Assembly: GCF_028993635.1 (NCBI RefSeq)
Contig: NZ_CP118631.1
Span: forward strand, 3,286,001 to 3,350,000
DNA length: 64,000 bases
Origin: Mucilaginibacter sp. SJ
GTDB taxonomy: Bacteria > Bacteroidota > Bacteroidia > Sphingobacteriales > Sphingobacteriaceae
Direction: 5' to 3'
The position numbers and the translations under genes are program-made. Position 1 is the first letter of the stretch, and each line of letters begins with the position of its first letter. The notes beneath the pieces are model-generated. The model searched no databases and was not told the origin of the DNA. It worked only from the letters and a program-made list of their open reading frames with translations. Shown here one piece after another: positions 52,091-61,390 of the stretch.

Positions 52091-52360
52091 TTAATGTAAA
52101 CGAGCAATGTTCTGATTGCTCATCTTTTCCAACTTTTTAATATCCCGGTAAACGATATATAAAGGGATGATCCCAAAAATACCGAAGCCGCAGTCAATGA
52201 ACCGCCAGTAAACGGGGATACCGCGGATTGGGCCGGCAATAAAAGGCCGGCGGGAATACCATCACACAGGCGATCACGCCAAACTCAATTACCCAAATGT
52301 TTTTAACCGGGGCTTTCAGCCATTTGGACTGACAAACCTTTAGCGCAAAGACCACCCGGC
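52091..52360 (-). pseudogene. frameshifted small membrane-protein gene
   Basis: Leftward translation gives WLKAPVKNIWVIEFGVIA and CVMVFPPAF in one frame, then FIAGPIRGIPVYWRFIDCGF and GIFGIIPLYIVYRDIKKLEK in another, to a TAA at 52091-52093. Removing one A from the A4 run at 52241-52244 joins them into one continuous protein with two membrane helices. No ATG was found for the N-terminus. A sequencing error in the homopolymer would give the same picture. Confidence 0.6.
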
Positions 52361-52396
52361 CGGAGCGGATCGACGGCTGAAGGTAATTAAATAAGG

Positions 52397-52431
52397 AAGC
52401 CCTCCGGATTGAATTTCGGAGGGCTTTTTAT
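52397..52431. terminator. terminator near the GH20 gene end
   Basis: AAGCCCTCCG and CGGAGGGCTT form a 10-bp stem with a 10-nt loop, then TTTTTA on the plus side and A5 on the other. It lies 14-48 bp past the GH20 stop and can act in both directions. Confidence 0.75.
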
Positions 52432-52444
52432 TTATGAATTATTC

Positions 52445-54352
52445 TTACTTTTTAATCCTGCTTTTCAGCTCAGCCAATGGCATAGTAACCATACGGCCAA
52501 TTGGTTTTTTACCGCGATAGGTGATCACTTTTAATGTAGTGGCATCTTTAGGCGCATCTATCGGCGCTGTGTATTTAGGATAAAATCTGTCCGGGAACGA
52601 ATTGTCGAAGCTGTAATAAATGTCCAGTCCGTTTACCTCATTGGTCAGGGTGATTTTTAACGTACTATCAGGATTCAACACCGCGTCAAATGAGGGGTCA
52701 TAAGCGCTTGGGGCTATCTTGGTTTCGGCTTCATCAAAGCGCGGGAAGTGCTTCTCTACCCTGCCGAAAAACCCGTCCCAGTTTTTAGTTCCTTTTGGCG
52801 ACCATACGTCCTCGGCAATGGCCATGCCACGAGGCCATGTCATATATTCGGCCTGGCGAATGTTGTATACCTGCTCTGTCCATAAGTTGGCCTGGCCACC
52901 TTTAATGAGACGTGCATCCACACTGTCGGGCACCGGCTCCCAAGAGTAGGTTTTGTTTAGGCGAAGCGTGGCGTAAATCTTTGTTTCGTTCACGCGGTCG
53001 CTTTGCATGTAATCTAAATAAGCAAACGTAGTTGGGCTCATTACCACTTCATGACCAGCTTTAGCAGCGGTGATGCCTCCCTGAATACCTCGCCAGCTCA
53101 TAACCGCGGCATTAGGGCCCAGACCGCCTTCAATGATCTCGTCCCAACCCATGAATTTTTTACCTTTTGATTCTACTATTTTTTCAAGCCGTTTTTCAAA
53201 ATAGGCCTGTACCTCGTTCATGTCTTTCAGGTTTTCTTTGGCCATTAATGCCTTTATGGCATCGCTTTGCTCCCAGAAATTTTTGGCGCACTCATCGCCC
53301 CCTAAATGGATATAGCCAAAGGGGAACAACTGCGCAATTTCGGTAACTACCTTATCCATAAAAGTATAAACAGCTTCATTGGCCGGGCAAAGGGTATTGT
53401 CGACAATAGCGCGGTTATGCGGGCCGCTCCAATCCATGAAAGGTTCGCCCGAGTTTACTACGTATTTATCGGCGCCCGGTGTGCATGAAAGCTCGGGGTA
53501 GGCAACTATCGCAGCAAGGCTGTGGCCGGGAACGTCAATTTCGGGCAGGATGTTCACAAACCTGTCTTTGGCGTATTGTACCAACTCTTTGATATCTTCC
53601 TGGGTATAAAAACCGCCGTAGGTACGTGGCTCATCTGCTGTAGGTGGAGTAAACGTACCAAACTGGCCTACCTTTTTAACGTTGTGCGATCCTACTTCGG
53701 TTAACCTTGGCAGGCTTTTGATCTCCACGCGCCAGCCTTCATCATCGGTAAGGTGCAAATGCAGCAGGTTAAATTTGTATTTAACCATAGCATCGATGTA
53801 TTGCTTAACCTCGGCCTTGGTAAAAAAATGGCGTGATACATCAAACATCAATCCTCTCCATCCAAACCTTGGATAGTCGGTAATTTCAACCGAGGGTGCG
53901 GTCCATTTTATCCCTTTGGCTACTTCTAATCCTTCAATTTCTTTAGGCAGCAGCTGGAAAAACGTTTGTACACCATAAAATAATCCCGCGGCATCATTAG
54001 CACGGATCACTACTTTTTTAGGTGTTACTGATAGTTTATAGCCTTCGGTTTTGATTACCGTATCGGCTGTTTTATTTAAGATGAGCCTGATAGGCGCTGT
54101 GTGCGCAACACTTTTTACGGTGATGAATGCACCTGTAGCGGTAGATAGTTTTCTTTTAAGATAGGCTGTTACATTTGCCACATCGGCCGAAGAACCGGCC
54201 TCTACAACCACCGTTTTGGGCAATACAAACTGGCCGGTAGTTTGGGTAACTTTTACAGGCTGCGGGATAAGCGCCAGGGCTGGTTTAGCTGCCTGGGCTA
54301 CAGAAAGCAGGTGTGCCATACAGCCGCAAAGCAATAAGGATAATTTCTTCAT
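52445..54352 (-). CDS. beta-N-acetylhexosaminidase, GH20
   Basis: 635 residues with a signal peptide (cut after SVAQA). An N-terminal GH20b domain (about 28-150) precedes the TIM barrel from FGWRGLMFDVSRHFF. The catalytic pair is Asp353-Glu354 in YIHLGGDECAKNFW; WLT-type substrate residues follow (LHLHLTDDEGWRVE, FMGWDEII). The C-terminal 100 residues resemble the chitobiase C-like domain. It releases terminal GlcNAc or GalNAc from chito-oligosaccharides or glycans, probably in the periplasm. It ends an amino-sugar locus with SusCD and a NagX-like protein. Confidence 0.95.
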   Translation of the reverse strand: MKKLSLLLCGCMAHLLSVAQAAKPALALIPQPVKVTQTTGQFVLPKTVVVEAGSSADVANVTAYLKRKLSTATGAFITVKSVAHTAPIRLILNKTADTVIKTEGYKLSVTPKKVVIRANDAAGLFYGVQTFFQLLPKEIEGLEVAKGIKWTAPSVEITDYPRFGWRGLMFDVSRHFFTKAEVKQYIDAMVKYKFNLLHLHLTDDEGWRVEIKSLPRLTEVGSHNVKKVGQFGTFTPPTADEPRTYGGFYTQEDIKELVQYAKDRFVNILPEIDVPGHSLAAIVAYPELSCTPGADKYVVNSGEPFMDWSGPHNRAIVDNTLCPANEAVYTFMDKVVTEIAQLFPFGYIHLGGDECAKNFWEQSDAIKALMAKENLKDMNEVQAYFEKRLEKIVESKGKKFMGWDEIIEGGLGPNAAVMSWRGIQGGITAAKAGHEVVMSPTTFAYLDYMQSDRVNETKIYATLRLNKTYSWEPVPDSVDARLIKGGQANLWTEQVYNIRQAEYMTWPRGMAIAEDVWSPKGTKNWDGFFGRVEKHFPRFDEAETKIAPSAYDPSFDAVLNPDSTLKITLTNEVNGLDIYYSFDNSFPDRFYPKYTAPIDAPKDATTLKVITYRGKKPIGRMVTMPLAELKSRIKK

Positions 54353-54420
54353 AAAGAATTGTTATTTAATTGGATGTACGCAAATTAAACTTTTTAAATA
54401 ATATTAAGAAGTATATTTTC

Positions 54421-54549
54421 TGAACCTTGATCTTTACGATTTAAAGGTGATCAGGATATTGTTTGAACCGTGATTTTTAGGATTTGGGGATGACCAGGAT
54501 ATTGTCTGAACTCGAATTTTAAGGAATTATTAGAATTTTTTGAATTTGC
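54421..54549. repeat. three 43-bp tandem units with 9-bp substructure
   Basis: TGAACC/T starts at 54421, 54464 and 54507, exactly 43 bp apart. Units 1 and 2 share GATCAGGATATTG or GACCAGGATATTG ends; the third is decayed but keeps GAATTNNNN nonamers. GATTTTTAG and GATTTGGGG in unit 2 belong to the GATTNNNNN word class. Confidence 0.75.
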
Positions 54550-54591
54550 AAAGCATGCGGCGGTGCCCTCATGGCCGCCGGTCGATAGAAC

Positions 54592-54637
54592 TCCTGTCCA
54601 TCCTACAAATCCCCCAAAATCCCGGTTCAGACAAATT
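54592..54637 (-). repeat. inverted copy of the 43-bp unit
   Basis: Read leftward: TTGTCTGAACCGGGATTTTG, then GGGGATTTGTAGGATGGACA, a reverse-oriented relative of the units at 54464. The same half-element occurs at 36465-36497. Confidence 0.7.
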
Positions 54638-54642
54638 GGTGA

Positions 54643-54684
54643 AATCAAAAAATCCGAAATCGAACATTCGAAATCCGACATTCC
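54643..54684. repeat. heptad array behind the DUF5009 gene
   Basis: AATCAAA, AAATCCG, AAATCGA, ACATTCG, AAATCCG, ACATTCC in 7-bp phase, then GAATCAC running into the stop codon at 54688-54690. A word class different from the AGC and AGT arrays. Confidence 0.8.
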
Positions 54685-54687
54685 GAA

Positions 54688-55815
54688 TCACACCCTGATA
54701 TAAATATTCCGTTTATCAAGCATATAAGCAACCAGCCAGCAAATCATCATAAAGCTGATGGCGAATAGCAATGATCCAATCGGGCCGGGGGCTATGGCCT
54801 GGTAAAAAGCTGTATTTATCCAATCCACGGCATTTGTGTTGCTTATCATGATCATGCTCACCGGGATCAACAATATTTCAGAGAGCACATAAATTGGCAG
54901 CGGGTTTTTACCCATGATGGTGAAAAATCGGGCCCAGTTGCCTTTGTTCCAGTTATTGATCTCCAGCGCGTAGATCAGCGCCGACAGGATCACCAAATCC
55001 AACCCGGTGGTAACCAGTACAAATGAGCTTGTCCACAGCTTTTTATTGATCGGGAAAACCATATTCCAGCATAAGGCTAAAAAGATGAACAGGCAGCCGG
55101 TTAACAGCAACTTGGTAGTGGCATCATAACCTTTGCCTTTTTGTTGAATGAATTTACCCGCATAGTATCCAACCACAACGTTAACAATTGCCGGCAATGT
55201 GCTTAATACACCTTCCGGCTCAAACGGAATACCCTCACCGTGATACAGGTGATCTACGCCGAACAAAAACTTATCAAGGTAGATACCCGCGTTGCCGGTC
55301 ATGCTCAGCGGATCGGCAGGGTTGCCGTACACCAGCAGGATGATCCAGTAGATCACTAAAAACAAACCGGATAAAATAAAAACGGTTTGTTTAGAAAAGA
55401 AATGGATCATAAGCGAGGTAAAGCAATAACACAGGGCGATTCGCTGCAAAACACCCATAATTCGGGTATGTGTAATAGGTTTTAAATGAAAGCCGCCGCT
55501 CATTGAAAAGAAAGGGAACCAGTACATGAGGTATCCTATTAAAAATATAAGCAGCGTTCGCCTGAAGATTTTGCTTAACACAGCCGCGTTGCCCATTTCC
55601 TGGTAGCGTTTCATTGAAAAGCTCATGGCATTGCCTACGGCAAACAGAAAAGAAGGGAACACAAGATCGGTTGGGGTGAAGCCATGCCATGCGGCATGTT
55701 CAAGTGGCGAAAAAGGGGCTGCTCCGCTGCCCGGCGTATTTACAATGATCATGAAGCATAAAGTCATGCCACGAAATACATCCAGCGATAAAAACCGCGA
55801 TGATGATTTGTCCAT
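54688..55815 (-). CDS. DUF5009/HGSNAT-like membrane acetyltransferase (NagX type)
   Basis: 375 residues with about ten membrane helices. The N-terminus RFLSLDVFRGMTLCFMIIVN and HAAWHGFTPTDLVFPSFLFA are hallmarks of the heparan-alpha-glucosaminide N-acetyltransferase-like family (DUF5009/COG4299). Members near GlcNAc-use genes are called NagX and may acetylate or transport amino sugars across the inner membrane. Here it lies between the SusCD pair and GH20, fitting GlcNAc or chitobiose use. The activity is inferred. Confidence 0.9.
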   Translation of the reverse strand: MDKSSSRFLSLDVFRGMTLCFMIIVNTPGSGAAPFSPLEHAAWHGFTPTDLVFPSFLFAVGNAMSFSMKRYQEMGNAAVLSKIFRRTLLIFLIGYLMYWFPFFSMSGGFHLKPITHTRIMGVLQRIALCYCFTSLMIHFFSKQTVFILSGLFLVIYWIILLVYGNPADPLSMTGNAGIYLDKFLFGVDHLYHGEGIPFEPEGVLSTLPAIVNVVVGYYAGKFIQQKGKGYDATTKLLLTGCLFIFLALCWNMVFPINKKLWTSSFVLVTTGLDLVILSALIYALEINNWNKGNWARFFTIMGKNPLPIYVLSEILLIPVSMIMISNTNAVDWINTAFYQAIAPGPIGSLLFAISFMMICWLVAYMLDKRNIYIRV

Positions 55816-55970
55816 AAATGGGTTTAAAAATGTTTATAATCAGCTTTTCAGAAGCAGGGATGTTAAGGCAAGATAATAAACTTACCGGAAAGTATGCTTT
55901 CCGGTAAGTTGCCAGGTTATTTATAATTTCTATGCATTTTTCTGTTACTAACTGAACGCCAGTTTATTTT

Positions 55971-56005
55971 ATTAGCTTTTGGCTTTGCGCATTTTGCTTT
56001 CAGCT
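55971..56005 (-). repeat. heptad array behind the SusD gene
   Basis: Plus strand: ATTAGCT, TTTGGCT, TTGCGCA, TTTTGCT, TTCAGCT, five units in exact phase; leftward AGCNNAA words. It starts 4 bp after the susD stop (56010-56012). Confidence 0.82.
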
Positions 56006-56009
56006 TTAA

Positions 56010-57791
56010 TTAGTGATAACCCGGGTTTTGTTTCAATTGCGGTGTGCCGCCTTTAGCGCTTAAGTCAATCTCCACCAGCGGTATCGGGAAATATTCGCTT
56101 TTACCTTTAATAAATTTACCGCCTTTTACATCACTGGTCAACGTGCTTTGATATGCTATATAAGCATTAAGCTCGGTATCGGCAATGCCCCAGCGCACAA
56201 GGTCAAAAAAGCGGTGCCCTTCCATGGCAAGTTCAATTTTACGTTCAAAATAGATGGCTTTAAGCGCAAAATCCTTGCTGGCAAATGCACCGCCGGGATA
56301 AGGGCTCACTTTGTAGTTAGCAGCAGCCTGAGTGGTAAACCCGGCCGTAGGGTCATCATCATCTTTGTATTTGTGTACAAAGCCATCGGGATTAGCTGCA
56401 CGGCTACGCACCAGGTTTACATAACTTTCGGCTTTATCCAGACTACCAACCTGTGCTTCAACTTCGGCAGCCATCAACAATACATCGGCATAACGGATCA
56501 CGTTGTAATTGATCCCTGAGCCTGGGGCCCATGAGGTGTTATCACCGTTTACATCCTGCTCGGCCTGGCCGTAAACATTTTTGATAGGCGAATAAGGGCC
56601 GCCGTACTGCTGATCTCGGATCCAGTCGGCTCCAGGATGTAAGCCCCAGTCAAGATAAGGGATCCCGCGGCGACCGGCAGTCCAGTCAAGGCGCGGGTCA
56701 ATTGTGCCGGCATCCGGGGTATAATCGTCGGCCGATGCCAGGCCCATATCTGTTTTTATAGCGTGGCTGTTATAATCGTCAAGATATGGTAAACCCGTAG
56801 TTGAATTGGTGCGAAAATGATTTACAAGGTCAATTGATGGCTGGTAAAAACCACAGCAACTAAACGGGCTGCTATTGCCATACGGAAAGTTAAGCATATC
56901 GCCGTTATTTGCCTGCGACGGGCCGTTAGGATCGGTATTGGCAGCAGCCTGAACAGCAAAAACCGATTCGGCGCTGTTATTGGTAGCCGTTCTGAAGTTG
57001 TCGTTGAATTTAGCGTTAAGGGCATATTTTTTACCATCAGAAGTTACGCCCTGTGCAATAACCGCATCAAATACAGCCTTTGCTTCGGTATATTTATGCT
57101 CATACAAGTAAGTTTTACCTAAATATGCGCCGGCTGCCCATTTATTGGCACGGCCAACTTCGGTTTGGGTATTAGGCAGATTGTCGTAGGCGTATTTGAA
57201 ATCTGCTTCAATCTTTGGCCAAATATCTGTGTTGTTAGGTTGATTAACGTCGGTTGTTGTTTCATCAAGATAAGGTACATTATTGAACATCTTTTTCAGA
57301 TCGAAGTAATAGTGCGCCCTTAAAAACCGGGCCTGTGCCAGTATATTGGTTTTATTTGAGGCTGATATGGAAGTAACCTTATTGGTTATTTTAATGGTAT
57401 TGTTGGTGCGTGATACCCCCTCATAATCGGCCCGCCATTTACTGTCGAAAAAGCCGTTGCTGGCATCGGCGTTGTATTTCATCATCGGTTCTATCGGTTG
57501 CTGATCGCCGGCAATACTGCCCTTTGATGCATCACCACCTACTACACCGCCGTATACCCAGTTATCCGGTGATGCTTCCCAGGCACCGCCGCCACCTACT
57601 GCGGCATCACCGCCTTGCTGACCATCAAGCACTGCATAGGCACCTACAAGTAATTCATCAGCTCCTGATTCTGTTTCCAGAAATTGTGGTTCGAGGGCGC
57701 CGTTAATAGGCTTATCAAGATATGATTTTTTACATGCGCCAAGCGACAGGGTGCTTAAAAGCGCTATGGAAATAAGTTTTTTAGCTTTCAT
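56010..57791 (-). CDS. RagB/SusD-family nutrient-binding lipoprotein
   Basis: 593 residues. Lipobox LSLGAC (Cys20) precedes SYLDKPINGALEPQFLETES. The helical SusD core includes ILAQARFLRAHYYFDLKKMF and NVIRYADVLLMAAEVEAQVG, and the C-terminal FERKIELAMEGHRFFDLVRW is a family signature. SusD caps the SusC barrel and binds oligosaccharides at the cell surface. It directly follows susC (23-bp gap) in the same transcript. Confidence 0.95.
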   Translation of the reverse strand: MKAKKLISIALLSTLSLGACKKSYLDKPINGALEPQFLETESGADELLVGAYAVLDGQQGGDAAVGGGGAWEASPDNWVYGGVVGGDASKGSIAGDQQPIEPMMKYNADASNGFFDSKWRADYEGVSRTNNTIKITNKVTSISASNKTNILAQARFLRAHYYFDLKKMFNNVPYLDETTTDVNQPNNTDIWPKIEADFKYAYDNLPNTQTEVGRANKWAAGAYLGKTYLYEHKYTEAKAVFDAVIAQGVTSDGKKYALNAKFNDNFRTATNNSAESVFAVQAAANTDPNGPSQANNGDMLNFPYGNSSPFSCCGFYQPSIDLVNHFRTNSTTGLPYLDDYNSHAIKTDMGLASADDYTPDAGTIDPRLDWTAGRRGIPYLDWGLHPGADWIRDQQYGGPYSPIKNVYGQAEQDVNGDNTSWAPGSGINYNVIRYADVLLMAAEVEAQVGSLDKAESYVNLVRSRAANPDGFVHKYKDDDDPTAGFTTQAAANYKVSPYPGGAFASKDFALKAIYFERKIELAMEGHRFFDLVRWGIADTELNAYIAYQSTLTSDVKGGKFIKGKSEYFPIPLVEIDLSAKGGTPQLKQNPGYH

Positions 57792-57814
57792 TGTAATCCG
57801 TTTAAATATTGCTG

Positions 57815-60800
57815 TTATAATGAAAAATTAACTCCGAAAATGAAGGTGCGCGGGCTGGCATAGCTACCCTCGTCAATACCAAAATCTTTGGTGTTGCCGC
57901 TTAGTTCAGGATCAACACCGCTGTAACCTGTTAAAGTAAACAGGTTGGTTGCTGATACATAGATCCTTAGCTTTTGGATCCCCGCCTTTTTAAGCCCTGC
58001 AATGTTAAAAGTGTAGCCAACCTGCGCGTTACGCATACGTACATAGGTGCCGTTTTCAACAAAATATGAGTTTGGTGTAGCGCCGCTGCTGGTTGATGCG
58101 TCAAGTTCCTGGATGGGTGCCTTTGCATTTTGATGAGTTGGCGTCCATGAATCATTAAGTGCGGTATAGCTTTTTGCTGTACCAAATGAAGCATAGAAGT
58201 CTCTCCAGTATTTAACGCTGTTCCATAATTTATTGCCAAATGAGCCATAAAGAAATACACTGGCATCAAAATTTTTATAGTTTACACCCAGGTTTAAGCC
58301 GGCAGTAACTTTAGGATTTGGATTACCGATAAAAGTACGGTCGGCATCGGTAATGACACCATCACCGTTTACGTCTTTATACCTGAAACGGCCAACCTTT
58401 ACATCTGATTGGTAGTAAGCATTCGGATCGCCGGTGCGGGTTTGTACAGCTTTGTCGGCTGCGTCAATTTCGGCCTGCGAATTCCAGAAGCCCATGATTT
58501 GGTAGCCATAAAACTCGCCTAAAGAATGACCTACCTGGCTGCGGGTAATCGGGTTATCAAACCTGCTTGTTGCAGAACCAGGGAAGTAATCCCTGTCATC
58601 AGATACTTTTAATACTTTATTATTATAAGTGGTTAAAGTACCTGTCGCATTAAAGCTCAGATCGCTGCTGGCCCTGAAGTTGCCGGTAACAGAAAGGTCA
58701 AGACCATCGGTTTTCATTTTACCAACGTTTTGTGCCGGGAAAGCACCGTTACCCGCAGTACCTAACTGGGTAGCGTTAAATAACAAGTCCTTAATGTCTT
58801 TGCGGTAGTAATCGGCAGTTACGGCTATTTTGCCGCCAAATAAGGTTGCATCAAAGCCAAAGTTGGAGTTAATATCTTTTTCCCAAAGCGCGTGAGGGTT
58901 GGCTGTTTGGTCCTGGTAAAAGCCCGGGGTCAGGTTAAGTGAACCATCAATAGGATAATACGACTGGCCAATATCATTGCTGAACGTAACGTAAGCGTCT
59001 TTACTGCCCATATTGATCTGGTTACCCATAATACCCCAGCCGCCTCTTAGCTTCAGGTCGGTAAGCCAGGTGATATTTTTCATAAAGTTTTCCTGCGAGA
59101 TACGCCAGCCTGCGCTGAATGCCGGGAAGTAGCCATAACGTTGATCAACAGGAAATTTTGATGAGCCGTCGCGACGGATAGTGGCGTTAAACAGGTAGCG
59201 GTCGTTATAAGTATAATCTAAACGGGCAAACTCTGAAAATAACGAGTTGTTAGATTTACCGCTGTAAGTGTTTTTATTGGTAGTACCGGTAGACAGGTTT
59301 ACATAATCAGGATCAAAAGTATAAAAGCCCTGGATGCTGCCGCCAACATAACGGTCGTGATCTTCAACGGCCTCGGTACCTACCACTATATTAACATTGT
59401 GTTTACCAAATACTTTTTGATAGCTAAGGGTGTTGGTCCAGTTGTAGGTATAGCTATTGTCCGAGCCTTCGCTGTAAGTATTGGTTGAAGAGTTTTCAAC
59501 GTTTTCATACGTAGGGAACGAAAACGAATGGTTGTTGCTGTTGATGATATCGCCGCCAAAACTGGTACGTAAGGTAAGGCCGGGAATAATGTCGGCTTCG
59601 GCAAATACGTTACCAAGCAAACGATAGCTTGTTGACTGGTTGTTTTTTGTACGTTCCTGTATGGCAACCGGATTGTTGGCGTCGCCGAGGCCTGTACCGT
59701 AACTGCCTGCATAGTTACCTTTAATATCATAAACCGGAATGATCGGTTGCTCACGCAGGGCATGTGCAATAACGCCGTCCGGGTCGTTGGTGCTAACCTG
59801 CGAATGTGATGTTCCGTCATTTACCTGCGGCTGCCTGGTTATAGAGTAAGCCAGGTTTTCACCCACCCTGATGTGTTTAGTTACATTATAGGTGGTATTT
59901 GAGCGCAGCGTGTACCGTTTAAGATAAGTATCAATCAGTGTACCTTGCTGGTTAAAATAATTTAACGAGAATAAATAGCTGGCGTTATCAGTACTGCCGC
60001 TCAACGATATATTGTGGCTATTCATCGGGGCCGATTTAAACAACTCATGATACCAGTCGGTACCGGCTTTGTTGGCCCTTGTTATCCTGTAAAAATTACC
60101 CAGGTCTGCAGCTGATGTATAAAAAGGATTTACATAGTATTTTGATGGATCGACAGATGGGTCACCTTCTTTAGCACCTGCCGGGGTAATATAATCAGGC
60201 AGTGTAAAAGCCGAGCCTGTACCCGTTGGGTTGTACAAGGCGTCTTTAATGCTGTTATCGCCCGAATTTTTCTTAGCGGTAAGTTTCAAGTCGGCCATTT
60301 GTTGTGGCGTTATGGTATTCCAAACGTTGCCGCCTTTTGGCCTTTGCGTACCGTAGTAGGCGTCATATTGAATATTTACTTTGCCCTTACCCCGTTTGGT
60401 AGTGATGATGATAACGCCGTTTGCCGCCCTTGCACCATATATTGATGCCGAACTCGCGTCTTTTAACACCTGGAAGGTCTCAACATCATTAGGGTTCAGC
60501 GTGCTTACATCATATGTTTCCACACCGTCAACTACGTATAAAGGAGTATTATTTCCGAAAGTATTAAAACCCCTGATGTGTACCTGCGGCTCTTCCCCGG
60601 GTTGTCCTGATCCGGTAACGGTAACGCCCGATGCCTGGCCTTGCAATTGCGAGTTTACTGATGACGATGCCTGTTTGTTGAGGTCTTTAACATTAACTAC
60701 CGCAACGGCGCCGGTAAGGTCTTTCTTTTTCTGCGTGGTATAACCAACCACAACAACCTCATTTAATGCTTTTGATTCTTCAAGCAGGGTTACATTAATG

Positions 60801-61378
60801 GTGGTTTGTCCGTTTACCGGAATAGCCTGTGTGGTAAAGCCTAAAAAGCCAAATTCAAGTGTGCCGTTACCATCGGGCAGGGTAAGGCTGTATTTACCAT
60901 CAACATTGGTAACCGTACCTAAATTACTACCTCTGAGTTTTACACTTACACCCGGTAAAGGCTGCCCGTTAATGTCTTTAACCACACCTGTTACAGTTAC
61001 CGTGACAACAGGTTTTGCATCGGCAGGTTTTATAATGATGATATCATCAACCACCTGGAAGGTTAAAGGCTGTTTTTGCAGCACCTTCTGCATTACGGTT
61101 TCAATAGGCGCGTCCTGCACATCCACATTTATTTTCCTGTCAACATCAACCTGATCAAGCCGGTAAAAAACAGTGTATTTACTGCTTTTTTCAATCTGCT
61201 TAAACATTTGCTTAACAGAAATATTGTTCACATTAAAGTTGTAAACATTTTGTGAATAAGCGGCAGCGTGTATTTGCATAATGCCCGTTAAGAGCAGAAC
61301 GGTTACCAGCTTCATAATTTTGATCGTTTTTTGCCACGGGCCGGCGGCCAGAGCGGACTTTCTGTAAAAATTAATCAT
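57815..61378 (-). CDS. SusC/RagA-family TonB-linked outer-membrane receptor
   Basis: 1187 residues. A long N-terminal part with a signal (cut after AAAYSQ, about residue 43) is followed by an STN domain (about 45-115), a beta-sandwich (about 128-210: TGVVKDINGQPLPGVSVKLR), a plug (about 218-330: IRGFNTFGNNTPLYVVDGVE) and the barrel, ending FIFGVNFSL. The STN domain fits control by the FecR anti-sigma factor encoded next upstream. It imports oligosaccharides with TonB energy, probably amino-sugar glycans given GH20 and NagX. An inner Met (residue 22) is an alternative start. Confidence 0.95.
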   Translation of the reverse strand: MINFYRKSALAAGPWQKTIKIMKLVTVLLLTGIMQIHAAAYSQNVYNFNVNNISVKQMFKQIEKSSKYTVFYRLDQVDVDRKINVDVQDAPIETVMQKVLQKQPLTFQVVDDIIIIKPADAKPVVTVTVTGVVKDINGQPLPGVSVKLRGSNLGTVTNVDGKYSLTLPDGNGTLEFGFLGFTTQAIPVNGQTTINVTLLEESKALNEVVVVGYTTQKKKDLTGAVAVVNVKDLNKQASSSVNSQLQGQASGVTVTGSGQPGEEPQVHIRGFNTFGNNTPLYVVDGVETYDVSTLNPNDVETFQVLKDASSASIYGARAANGVIIITTKRGKGKVNIQYDAYYGTQRPKGGNVWNTITPQQMADLKLTAKKNSGDNSIKDALYNPTGTGSAFTLPDYITPAGAKEGDPSVDPSKYYVNPFYTSAADLGNFYRITRANKAGTDWYHELFKSAPMNSHNISLSGSTDNASYLFSLNYFNQQGTLIDTYLKRYTLRSNTTYNVTKHIRVGENLAYSITRQPQVNDGTSHSQVSTNDPDGVIAHALREQPIIPVYDIKGNYAGSYGTGLGDANNPVAIQERTKNNQSTSYRLLGNVFAEADIIPGLTLRTSFGGDIINSNNHSFSFPTYENVENSSTNTYSEGSDNSYTYNWTNTLSYQKVFGKHNVNIVVGTEAVEDHDRYVGGSIQGFYTFDPDYVNLSTGTTNKNTYSGKSNNSLFSEFARLDYTYNDRYLFNATIRRDGSSKFPVDQRYGYFPAFSAGWRISQENFMKNITWLTDLKLRGGWGIMGNQINMGSKDAYVTFSNDIGQSYYPIDGSLNLTPGFYQDQTANPHALWEKDINSNFGFDATLFGGKIAVTADYYRKDIKDLLFNATQLGTAGNGAFPAQNVGKMKTDGLDLSVTGNFRASSDLSFNATGTLTTYNNKVLKVSDDRDYFPGSATSRFDNPITRSQVGHSLGEFYGYQIMGFWNSQAEIDAADKAVQTRTGDPNAYYQSDVKVGRFRYKDVNGDGVITDADRTFIGNPNPKVTAGLNLGVNYKNFDASVFLYGSFGNKLWNSVKYWRDFYASFGTAKSYTALNDSWTPTHQNAKAPIQELDASTSSGATPNSYFVENGTYVRMRNAQVGYTFNIAGLKKAGIQKLRIYVSATNLFTLTGYSGVDPELSGNTKDFGIDEGSYASPRTFIFGVNFSL

Positions 61379-61385
61379 AAATTTG
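61378..61385 (+). promoter_or_regulatory. rightward -7 box facing the susC leader
   Basis: TAAATTTG, exact TAnnTTTG, on the strand opposite susC. It could drive a short antisense RNA ending at the hairpin 61447-61480. Confidence 0.4.
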
Positions 61386-61390
61386 TTTGT

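Larger units (their letters stand above)
51858..52444. other. intergenic region with a gene remnant
   Basis: 587 bp. 51858-52090 is AT-rich with a small CCCC...GGGG dyad near 51934-51960. 52091-52360 is a frameshifted membrane-protein gene on the minus strand. A hairpin terminator lies at 52397-52431. Confidence 0.6.
54353..54687. other. repeat-filled gap between GH20 and DUF5009 genes
   Basis: 335 bp occupied by three tandem 43-bp units (54421-54549), a GC-rich hairpin (about 54557-54580), one inverted copy of the unit (54592-54637), and a heptad array (54643-54684). No promoter box for GH20 was convincing, so that gene may be read through from upstream. Confidence 0.65.

Noticed and set aside
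59386..59820. 144-residue open frame on the minus strand within susC
   Set aside because: It lies in another frame of a clear SusC gene and its protein is Thr/Arg/Pro-rich with no domain; it is a shadow frame.
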